NCBI GenBank assembly: GCA_008508345.1
Contig: QNGE01002363.1
Coordinates: forward strand, 41,369-105,368
Direction of reading: 5' to 3'
Length of the DNA: 64,000 nt
DNA from: Paragonimus westermani
Taxonomy: Eukaryota; Platyhelminthes; Trematoda; Plagiorchiida; Troglotrematidae
Shown here: positions 48,401 through 60,400 of the stretch, in pieces
How the letters are laid out: every line of letters starts with the position of its first letter
How positions within the stretch are numbered: position 1 is the stretch's first letter
The notes under the pieces: model-generated
The model's input: only the letters and a program-made list of their open reading frames with translations
The model's database searches: none
What the model was told of the DNA's origin: nothing
Position numbers and translations under genes: made by a program

Positions 48401-51400
48401 AAAAATGTGAATACGCAAGATGAGTGGTAAAAGCATAGCTGTACATCAAAACTACAGCGAAATGATTGCTTGTGACATAGGTTAACAAATGAAGATTGGT
48501 ACGTAGAAATCGGTCCAACAGAAAAAAGGCGCAATTAAACAGAAAGCATGAGAAAACCCAACAATCAACTGACGTAACTGGACAAGCATGATTGAAAAAT
48601 GGGAAGGCAGAGAGAACTTGAAAGCCAACAAAGAATCGATGACTGTCCCAAGAGTGATGCATTCATGCGTATGCGCAAGTGAGTTTTATCAGAACAGTTT
48701 CCTTGCCGGAATTTTATTGGACGACGGAATGGCATATCACCGGTCAGGAAGGTAGGCTGGTAGCACATAGTCAACTAGTTGTAAACACGAGTTGAAGATT
48801 AACGAAGTTGATCTGAGCGACTAAAGTTTGGATAACGTCCATATTTTCATGAAAAGCTTACTTAATCTTACTGTTGACCACCTACAGATTGGTATGAATT
48901 TTGCCGAGTGGAAGCTGCAAATTCTGATTGTGTCTTCAAAACACAACACAGTACGGGTTTCGACCCACTAGTTAGTGCACTGATTACATTCTAACGCACA
49001 TCATAGAGAAGTTCGAACAACGTTGCAGTCGTAGACACAATGAGGGTCTATAATTCAGACAACAGCGTCAACTTCCATATGAATCAACAAGGGATAAATA
49101 AAAAAATGTACGCTCATATCCTGCATGATCATCTCCAGGATCAAATTACAACTTAGAGTGATTTATTATTGATAGTTGACTAGGGTTCGAAAGGAAACAA
49201 GTGGCTTTCGCTAAGAAAGCCCAGGAATGATGCGAGAAAGTGTGATAAGTAGCAGTGTAAACCACAAAGTTTTTGCCCCTTGACAATTTACCGCACACCA
49301 ACCCATTTTCTCCTTCTTACTTGCCGCGCTCTATTGACTATAGTTAAACGGAACCCACGAAAATTGCTTAGAAAACAAGCAACTGATACATATCAAGTGT
49401 ACGACTGCTGAGTGTCAGCAACAGATGCTCCTGGAGTTCGCTATGCACGTGGGCGCATACCAAAAACCTTGACGGTGCAGAGGTCGGCCTGAATACAAGA
49501 CAAGACCAAAGCGCACCAATACACCGTAGGACAAAAAGAGCGATCGATTCCGCGTACGTGCGTTGCGTTTGTAAAAAAAAACGTTCTGCGGTCAAGCCGT
49601 CTGCCTTTGCACGCGCATATGGAAATTTGACAAAACTGGAAACAGAACATCGGGGTAATACAGAAAAAAGAGTAAACGTGTATGCCTCCTGTTTCGGTGG
49701 TGCAAGAAATAGAGTGTCTGATGCAAACAGGATCACACGAAAGCGCGCGCATGAAATGCGGGTAACGCAGAAGGACCGCACTAAAAGCCGCATGGTTTGT
49801 TAAAGACAACAGAGTTGTTAGAGCTGAAATGAGGACCACGATTCCGGCAACTGACAGTGCGAATGCGATGGGTCGACAAGAACACTCGCGGTGAAAAAAC
49901 ATTGCCCATTTACAAACTTACACCAGTCAAAGAAACATGCGAAGCACTCTGTAAAACAGCAACCAACGTGGGACAGAATGTAAGATGAAAAACAATTAGG
50001 TAGGAGGGGAAAACATGCAAACTCAACTTCCTAGTCGAGCCATTATAGCTAATTTGGGAGCATTGTCCAAGAATTTGGAAAGCAGTAGACGGAAACACAA
50101 TGCATTGCACTGGGTGCCATTCCATTGAAAAGCATTGCTCTCACAGAATGAATACAGGACCTTTGTTACAGCCAATCGATAAAGGCTGCATAACCTATGA
50201 CTGAATCGCTGCGCGCCCGCTTTATCAAATACATGAACTGCGAAAGTGCAGCTTGGTGTGTAAGCGCTGCTGCGTCACAAAGCAACGCCTATAGGATACG
50301 GTTGACCGGTATTGCGACTGATAGAGATAAACATGAATATCGTCTTGTCCTGAAGTACTCGCAGTATGGGTGGCAAACCAGAGTGGGTGATGACAAGTCA
50401 TCGAAATCGATGAAAGCATATAAACGGTTACAGAACTTCGATTGTCACACAATGGGAAAAATAGCAATCCTTGAGTTCAATATACCAATATACCAAGAAG
50501 GTGAACAAACGAGGCCTGACGCACAGACCACCGATCCAGACAGAAACATTTGGTAATGCGATACCTGTGCAGTGCAAACACAATCGGGAAGCAAGTGAGG
50601 GTGAGGAGGAAGCCATAATACGGTTTTTGTGTGGCTCACAATTCAAACTAACCGGCAATTTTCACTCCAGTACATCATTCTTTGGGTAATGGGAGCCACA
50701 GGATAGAAGACGAACACAACTTACTGTGGTTGTTTGACTAGTAACAGTCACTTTTGAGCGATGTGGAATCTACGGTATACGACCCGACCATCTTAACCTA
50801 AGCATCTTCACACGCTAAGTCAATAAACTTACCTAAACTTCACTAAAAAATACTGCATCCTAACTTCACCGTTGCTTGCCCATTGATGCAACCCTATGTA
50901 TGCGACGGAGGGCAAATCTCGATGGTCGAACACCTGAAGATAGCTTACGAATTGAATACCATGTAGAAGTGAACCAAGTTCCCTCAGTCATCGTATACAC
51001 TCTCAAGCTTCAAAGAGAAATGTCTTTCCACCATCAGGCGTCTTAGATGGATCAACGCTGCCCAGGTCCGAAATACAACCTCCTATATGGTCCACGACTG
51101 CCGGCCAAGAGAGTCCATAATCCCAATATCTGAACGTAAAACGTAATCAATGCAGTCCTCTAGAAACACTGCGGTAAGAAGTTGTGAAGCGCACGCCTAA
51201 AAATTTTGGCATGACGTGATACATCGTTTAGCATCACATGTGCTATTTGGACGTTATCAGTCACGTTGATCAGAAACACAAAACTGAAGCCACGGAAATT
51301 GCTGATTTGTTCGCTTTGACAGGACATGTACAGATGGCAAAATCGGGGATAGCAATCCAAGGCCATTGCAATCTTCTCCAGTCCAAAACATATCTGGCGT

Positions 51401-54400
51401 CAGAACTGCCAATGAAAACTTGATGGTCACTTTGAGGTAGCCACAGCTACAGCCTTTTTGTTTCACAGCATTCAAACTTGCAGGACATCAAGCACGTTGA
51501 AGTCTCCGATTACTGAAAATAACTTTTAATAGCACGTACACGATAGTAAAAACTGACTAGGAGGCAAGGTTTTTTGGGAATGAAAACCGAACTAGTTCAT
51601 TCTTCAATTCGTAAAAACACAGGTTGGGATGGTTAACCAACTGAGAGAAAATGCTGACCCACAGTATGTGGCGTGATACAACCCTTGCTGAGTTCGTAGC
51701 TGACTGGCGGTGAAAAGACAAACAAGAACCCAGTATCGAACACCACGAATCACTTATCTAGGTGCGAACAGTCTGGTAAACTTTGGTGTGCACTAGATTC
51801 TAGTCATACCGGGAGCCATTGTGGTGTGGCAACTGGAAGCTCAGCGCACAGCATAACGTCCGTCAAATATGACAACCGAGATTGAGGCTTAGTACCTTAA
51901 GAAGCACTGATTAGAGATCAACCCTACATTAAAAACACAAAGTGTAATTCGTTAAGGTTATTTTCCTGACTACTGGACATAAGCGGCTGACAGGCGATTA
52001 AGAAGCAACAATATCCAGCGCTGCCAGGCAGACTACAACCGTTTGCAATACTCAACTGTACGACTGGGTTTACATCTATCATAATATAACGCCCCATCAT
52101 CCTATCAATAAAAAATGTGAACATGGGAGATATTAACTCATGCCATAATCAAAGCCCGATCGACACTGACAGTAGAAACACAGACCTGGTCATGAAGAAC
52201 GGCATGACGATGCGAGAACGTGCCCCGTTCTACATCCTGGCCGGAGAGGCGGACGTGATAACCCTCTTTAAGCAGCGAACCGTAGGCGAACAGTTCACCC
52301 AATGCCCAGTTGGCCACACGTTGTTCGCAAAACTCGCGGCGTTCTTTCAGTGTGCGCTTTAAACCCGGATGTATTACCATGCCCTCGGGAGGTTCGCTGA
52401 TCACATGACCTATCGAACCAGGTTAGAGCGTGCAAACGAGGAGACATGAGAGACCACACATATATGGGGCGAATATAAGTGAGAAAACATACGTGGGGTA
52501 TGTACTGAAATGCAGTTTTTCCCACACTCAAAGACCGTGAGACGTACGCATTCAAAACAGCTGCTCATCACAATCAGTAGGTCTTGTTCGCACAAGAAAC
52601 AGACTGTCTATCTGTTTCTACGTAGGAACGAGAAAACGGACCAACTTCCAAAATCACCAACGGTTAGTCAGCTGAACAGACCAAGACTAAACTAATGTCA
52701 GTTTGCTGATTAACTGAATCGAACATCAACGACTTCTCTGACTTATCCAGTTTTTCCTGAGCGTCCCTCGAGTATAATGAACACAGACGTAAATGAGCAG
52801 GAACGCACAAGGATGATATCAAAGCTGATATATCGTTCGGGTGAGTTTGTCAGAGCGACTGAAAATAACACATGACTTGCGTTGCACTGCTTGTGGTTCC
52901 ACTCATACGGTCCGTAATCAACATGAACCAGAGCTATGTTAGCTTCCCACAAGTCTGATGAGCCGATGTGATGTAAAGCCAGTGGATACGTCAAACGTGG
53001 TACAGGTAAGAATGGGGTCGCTACGATTGCAACATGGACCTCGAGGCTCCCTCTGAAAATGGGAATAACAGTTGACAAGTGTTAGTCGAGACATATCTTT
53101 TTAATTTCAAAACAGTCCGAAAGTGTTGGCAATTCCGACATCAAACTCTCGCAGTTACCTTCACGAAAAGGGGTAAAGGAGAGATTTGGACCTGAGGGCC
53201 CAGTCCCTATCCAGCAACGGAAGTTTTGGAGACACGTGATTCCGATCGAGAGCTATCGAAAACGCGGTAACCGATATCGTCGCCCGGTGTAGGTCACGTG
53301 AAATGTCCCACAAAATGCCCAGAGAACAAGCCAAATTTACGAAGTCGGCTATTTCCAATAAATATGACCCCAGTAACACTAAACAGACAGAGAGAATAAC
53401 ACTGCTATTTCCGGATAAAAAGGTGGTTTTTACCCCTTTCGGCGACTTGACCAAGTCACATTTACGGTCTTTATGTAAATTTTTAGTCGGATTGGCGGTC
53501 GTTGTTATAACCGCAGCCGAGAGAACTGAGTGGCGCATTGATATCATAAGAATTTAATTCAATGATAAATACACAGCCTTTCCGAAACATAATTCTCTAC
53601 ATCAAGCTTTTACAGCTGCAGAGAGTTCACTACACGCATTAGATTCCCTCTCGCCCGATTTGTTTTGTGCCAGTTACCAGCCACCGCTAACTGATAAGCG
53701 TTCCTCACAGGCTGTTTGCCCAGGAGACCGTCAATTACCTTACATTTACGAGTGCACGAACTCTGAGCAAAGAACAGGACGAAACGTACGACTGGATGAC
53801 TACTGCAAAGTGCAGAAGTATTTCACAGAACGATACCATTTAACTTATCAATGCATGGTTGGTTTGTGTTCATGCCCGATGGGCATTACGACCTTCACGT
53901 AGCTCAGTGATACTTATTGGTGAGGAGTTGGTCTCGGAATGTGAAGACAACGAGAATCGCATAAGTGGTGTAGTATCTCACCACGTTCGTGCGTCGTGAT
54001 GAGTAGAGGCAGATTTTGGTAATGCCCAAGAAATTGTCCGGTGCAGCAAGTGTCCACATCGTGAATATTCGGCGCTTTTCTGATTCGCGCCCAAAAACTT
54101 GAACCAATGCTCTAATTCCGGCAGCGTACAAGCGACCGTCCATTAGAGTCCATTCGAATGAGAATTCAATGCATTAGTCACCCTAGCTTATCCATTTAAC
54201 CCTTTAGAAGGTTAACATGAGACAACAGAACGTAGAACAATCTGGCTCACCTGACAGTGAGGTGCCCGCCTAACGTAATGGCAGAGTGGATAAGACAATG
54301 ATATCTGATTTCAGTTACCGCCGCGCACAGTAACCGTTTCAAAGCAATATCCAGTTTCTGAGGAGTACCGCATGTTTTCTGCTCGTATTAAAAAGTACGT

Positions 54401-57400
54401 CAGCAGTCAGTGAAATCCGATGGACAATCTAGTGTACGAATTTTCGAGAGCACCTTTTCTCCCATAATTGGAAAGTAGTAGACCTGCGACAGCGAAAAAC
54501 AGTTCTGCTGTACACCTACGGGACCATACTTCGTTAACTAAGTACTCCACCGCAGCCTACAAGTGCGACTGTTTCCCGTTGGCTTGTTTGGCAGGGTTAT
54601 ATCTACAAACAAATATATATATACACATACACAACACGAATTAGCTACAGGAAGTGACCAACGCGCCACAAGTAGTAGTCAGCAGATATGACCATCATGA
54701 GAGTAGAAGAGACTATTGAGGCGGACGAAGACTGGCGGTGGACAAGGCTAAATAGGTGGCGTGGATACCGACACGTGGTTGACCGTGATAAGCTTTCATG
54801 TCGGACATCCTCTTTAACCAGCTACGTGAGTAACCGCGAAGTTCTCGACTTTATAGGTGACACTTACCTGATCAGAGGAACAGACAGGGTCTTAATAATT
54901 CGTCAGCATGGGGTTTTATCCAACTGTAGGTGATCCCGGTGAACAATGCCCGGTACGATAAATCCTCAGTTGCCATACACAGTGTGTAGCTCAACCATCG
55001 CGGACTGTGCATTCCTATTAGTTGATCACGTGTCCGAAGTATTACTGAGTAATGAATGACGACATGGTACAACTAACCCAGAGCTGAGCATAAAACGAAC
55101 AAAAATGGATCGAACTCAATGCGAGATCATCAAATTCAAGTTCACCAAGTAGCACGTACGATTATTACTCTACCAACTAGAGTATGAAAGCCATGTTGAT
55201 CATTACCATCAAAAAAACACCACTGATTAACGACTAAATACACTATCTACCGATTTGTGCAGATACTGCCTACGAAGGACTGCGGAGAAAAGTTTCATGT
55301 TGCAACAGCCAAGCAAAGTTGACGAGATTGAAGCAAATAACGTCAAACTTGAGACTGGATGCCAGTACGAGAAAATGGAGGCGAACTAGCGAACAGAAAG
55401 CACTCGGCACTCGCGCGGAACTAGTTTCGTTGTAACACCCACAGACTACCGTTAGATGAGCTGAATGCGAGCCAGCTGTTACAAACACAAAGACAACCCT
55501 AAACAAATTATTAACAGCAGTTTAGTCTCATAATGCACTTCTCGAAGCGACATCCTATGGTCTGTCACGTGCTAGTTTGGACTCATCAGTTAGAGATGGT
55601 CTGTTCATAGGACTAGTAACAGGCCGGTGGATGATTCAGGTGCCCGTTCAATCCACCATTAATACTACTGATCGATGCGTTCAAAGACGAAACCAGTCGA
55701 GAAGTGTCGATGTGAGGATGAGCATCACGAAACATAGTCGCCATTTCACGCCATTGTGACCACAGCCAGTGAAAACTAGCAATCCGTGATATGTCCATAC
55801 ACCCTAACAGTGTGAACGAGGCACACACTAGCAGTTTAGTATCTGACTTTAAAGGCGACAGTGTCATAAGTTGAACGAGTTTACACAATACTTACCAATA
55901 TGTTCCAAGATTGAGCTTTCCACACCTGTGTTAGGCAGATGCATCGGATCCTTGTTCTCGAAGAACCCATGCCACGGCGAATCGATCCAGGCCCGATTAA
56001 AAGTAACCGTTTGTTTTTTCGCTAATTCATAAGCATCGTCGCAAATCTTGTCGTATTTCGCAATCTCATTCTGGGGAGAAGAGGTCATCAAGAAAACGAA
56101 TAAGGACGACCACCGCTGAGCAACATGCGAGAACAATGTCATCTACTCACCGGAAAAACACGCGTGGAAGATGCACAGATAAACCTGGACAGGTGTCAGA
56201 GTGAGACAAGGTAAGCAATGACCGCCATGACTGAATTGATAATTCGAATTTCCCTTGCTAGTTAGTTGTCAATTCGAGTGGATCCGAAATCAAAACAAGT
56301 TAAATGAACACAAGCTTACGTGGTATGCTCAGAGGACTGGTCAGATTTTTCGAACTTTAAAGTTAACCAAGTGTAAATTCAGGACCATCCATTGGTAAAC
56401 TTAAGTCTGCGTTGGCTATCAGATTGCTCACCTCAATCAGTAGACCCGCCGATTAGTTTGGGGGTTCTTGGTGTTTAAACGGTCCAAACACAGTGATAGA
56501 TAATGAAGAAGCCTTGCACTGGAGAAGGGTATCGTGTGATGAACTACCCTAACAAGTCTGCTAACCCAGTCGAGTGGGCGTTTCGATAGTCACCCACGTT
56601 TTTGAAGAAAAACAGGAACTCGGGACATGTCCACAAAATGCTCGTGCAATCCAAACATACGCGATGGTCGCTAGATTGATGGGTTGCGGAACAAGAAATA
56701 CTGTTAATCGAGTCCATCCAAAATCGAGACCATTGTGTGACGACTGTGCAGTCTTTGGGCGTTCGGGTTACCTTCTCAATGTAGGTCATTTTGAGAAACG
56801 GGTGTTTACCGAAATTGCGTTGGTAGCCTAATGATTCAGTCAAGTGTTAAAAAAGTACTACTTTAAGAACACATACGATACCAGACTACGAGGAGAAAAC
56901 GATTATCACTGATACAGCATTACTATTAAGTGAACACAGTGCGACAAAGTGGTCGGCAGTGCTGTATCAGAACAACCCTGCTTCGCTGAAGTCAATTACA
57001 CGGACACATTCGGTGAAACATTATAGTTGCCACAACCAGGGAGCTATTAATTAGAACTAACAACGTTAGAACACGCTGTGGGTACATGCTCAAACCAATG
57101 ACTGTTTCGCTGAACGAAGTAGGTAGGGTTGGCGTAGCCTATGCGGCTGTGGACCTAGAGAAAACACCCACGTTGTTGGTTCAAGAAGCTGAGAGCTGCA
57201 CAATATCTACTGCGATAGTGTGCATACTCAACCTACCATTACCCAGTTATCTAAGTAATTTTATTTCTTCAAGTACATTACACTTAGTTTAACGAAGTTA
57301 CATACAAAACTGCAGGAGGATATGCAATTTAAACCACACGGTCAGGTCCAACATGAAAAAAGCATCTGAATACGGTAAGGGTGGGTTAATCTAGAATAAA

Positions 57401-60400
57401 AATGTACTAGGAAACAGCAGAAGTTGATAAAACAAAGCTAAGCGAAAGGATGATAAATGGCGAATGTAGACATGCTACTGGCAGCGGTGTAATGCTTGTC
57501 GAATAAAAATATGGTCATATGTCCTGAAGTTGTACCATTTGAGATCAGGCTAACGTTGACTGACGAGCCTGCGAGTAAGTCAGTATTCCGCAATTCAACA
57601 ATTTTTTTTTAAATAGCAATAATCAACGCTAATAAATACCACACATGAACTAAACTGGTCACCAGTACGGAAACATACCCCTAAACAGTACACTTGAAAA
57701 TGGAGGGTCCGAAATGTGGGCGGGGGGAGGGGTTTGCCGGCTTCAACAGTTCCAGTTTAACACAATCCAGTAACTGAACTGAACATTAGGTTGTGGTTGT
57801 CCTTATGGGATACTATAACCTAATCGCTGTGCACCGTGATGAAAATCACGTCATATGCTCGTATGAAAAGTCAGCTCTCAGCATTTTTGCTATTATAACT
57901 ATACATTTGACAGTATAAATCTGCTAGCGAAACTGCACTGTTCTCCACATTTATCACGGGTTAAAAAGTCCATTACCATGCAATTGAGCGCAAAATATGC
58001 AGCCTATCCACCAACTCTGTTCATTCAAAGGTCGACCAGGCTGAGGACTTGCTTCAGATGTTACGTAGCTGCTTACGATATTTTGTTTCGGAGATGTTCT
58101 CAGACCTAACGAAAAAAACTGAAGACAACTAAGCCACCCACACTGCTGGCGATCAGATGGCGTCATGTGTGCGCAAACTAAAGCTGTGTAATATAGTGGG
58201 AGACGCAGCGTCAGACTGTGATCTGTTGAATGAAAACCAACTACACGTCTGAACAACAAATCAAAGATTAACAATTGTTTCCGGTGCTCGTATATAAAAC
58301 CAATTATACGCGCTACCGGAATGCTCCAGAACAGAGATTTTGGAGCGCTCTGGTGCTAACAGTCATATGATACGGATGAGTCCTGAGTTTTACAGACGAC
58401 AGACAGAAATTCAGTGCTTGCAAGATAAGGCAAAGGTTAGATATGTGCAATCGGATACTAACTGCTTCAGCAAGGATAAACAACCGAAGCCATGTACACA
58501 CTCGAAACATGAGCCGAAAGGCGGTTTCCTTGGAATTCCTCACGTCACACACTTTGACTATCACTGGCTAAAGATGTAGGCATTCTGATGATATACATCG
58601 GTCGTTTAGTAACATAGCAGCGAAAGAACACGTATACCGCTGGAAACCTATAGCTGAAGAACTTGGGGATTTGGCAAACTGGAGCTTCCAAATTATCCAA
58701 TTCGTTCGACAAATCTGTTTGTGTTGAAGTATGCACGTGCAAGTAAGCGAACAATTGCAGTTTCTTTGTCGAACATTCTCCATTGGGGGTCTTCGTCACT
58801 ATGTTAACGATGCGTTGCTTGGGACGAACAAGTGTATCCCGCAGAAACCACGCGAGTTAAGATTACAAAAGGCTTTGGTGATGAGTAGGACTAATTTGGC
58901 GCGCCCGGTTTGCAACCCTTAGAATGGATAAATTGAAAAGTGAATGTAGTGTCCACAAACACTGCAAAAAACTAACTTTAGCCATGAAGTATCAAGCCGG
59001 TAGAACTAGGTCACAAACGGGAGACAAATGATGGTCAACAATAACAAAAAGGACAATGAACGGGGCAAAACCGATTTTTCAACAGTCAGAAAACATACCT
59101 TGTGTTCCTCCTCAGTGACAACGCCTTCGGTAATCAGCTTCTTACTGTATTGATCTAATGCAGTCGGTTGTTGCCGAATGCGTTTATACATGAGTGGCTG
59201 AGTAAACATGGGCTCATCCATTTCATTGTGGCCCGAACGGCGGTAACAGACAAGATCGATCACTACATCCTTACTGAATTCCGAGCGCCACTCTGCCGCA
59301 ACTTGCGCCACGCGAGTCACCGCCTCCGGATCATCAGCATTTACATGCAAAATAAGCGAGTTGGTGACGCGGGCTACATCAGTGCAGTAGGGTGATGAGC
59401 GAGCCATCCGAGGGTCAGTGGTGAAACCGATCTGGATGGACACAACAGAGCGATGTAGTGAACGGCGTGCAATGAAATACAAGAGGTGGCATTTGCGTAA
59501 CCTGGAAATAAACACAAATTTACCAAAAGCTTCAGGACTGCATTACTCGGAAAAAAATTGCCGGAGAGTGGAGGCAAAATGCACCGCGAAAACTATACCC
59601 TTTAGAACGGTTACCATGAGTAACCACTAGTAAACAATACGGTAAACAATTCAGCGCCCAGCAGTGAAAACGATATTCGCGAGAAGGTGGTTCTTTTCGA
59701 AGTGGTTTTACTAGAAAAAGTCCAGCACAAACAATGCTTGATCAACAAGATGCATACACGTCCTCAGCAAGGATCATATCGACACAGCTGCTGCGTTGAA
59801 CAAACCAGTAGGCAGGAAACGACGCCAACGTAAGAATCGCGTCTGATCGGTAGAGTGGCACACCTATATATGAAAAGCAGGCAAAATCCATTGAAGACTG
59901 ATCAAACACCTTCGGTGACGAGTAAACATACAGCCTTCTTGAGTCGCCTTTTTGTGTTATTATGCTCTATTCTCCGTCATTCAGTAGTTGTTACAAAAAC
60001 ACCATTGGTCCCTCTAACACAACTTCGGATTAACCATACTAAGTGTGTGTATTACTTCACCGGAGTGACAACTTCTACCTCCAGCATGTGGCGAGACGAC
60101 GGGGCAAAATCAACACAGGGTGAACACGCGCAAAGCATGACTATCTTTATGTCGATAAGCAAGCGTTTACATGACAGACAATCAGGACGGAAAACGAATG
60201 CTTATGGGATATTTCATCGCGTCATGTGGTTATTAGGGTACGGCTTCATTCAATGATAACTTGCACATGGTTTGTAACTACTAAGGTGGAGAGGTGAACA
60301 GTGTCGCATGAACACAAGGAAAGACTGCAGAAAGTCAGGAGTTGATAATTAGGAAGCAGGATGAAAACTACCACGCAATAGCAATCGACGTTTGAGAAAC

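Larger units (their letters stand above)
45143..52185 (-). other. OGDH intron d-e (7,043 bp), transposon-bearing
   Basis: The longest intron seen. Donor gtctgt, acceptor atttttag. It holds a plus-strand Penelope-like element (about 46,479-47,735), a minus-strand LINE C-terminal scrap (about 50,860-51,120) and a TA/TG microsatellite at 47,880-47,908. The stretches 45,143-46,478, 47,909-49,360 and 51,121-52,185 hold nothing I recognise. 49,368-49,902 has two long overlapping minus-strand open frames of unknown meaning. Confidence 0.85.

Noticed and set aside
50100..50260. A pogo/Tigger-like transposase fragment (a frame reading [12 protein letters not shown])
   Set aside because: Only about ten residues resemble the transposase motif, with no supporting DDE context and no terminal inverted repeats.
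53161..53557. Overlapping frames of 128 (minus) and 84 (plus) codons as extra exons
   Set aside because: No similarity to OGDH, and exons c and d already join in phase.
54260..54350. tRNA-like stretch (gcccgcctaacgtaatggca)
   Set aside because: No consistent cloverleaf and no B box at the right distance.
55577..55592. Minus-strand CTGATGAGTCC followed by AAAC, resembling a hammerhead
   Set aside because: The 3' half of stem II and the GAAA are missing. It is too degenerate to call.
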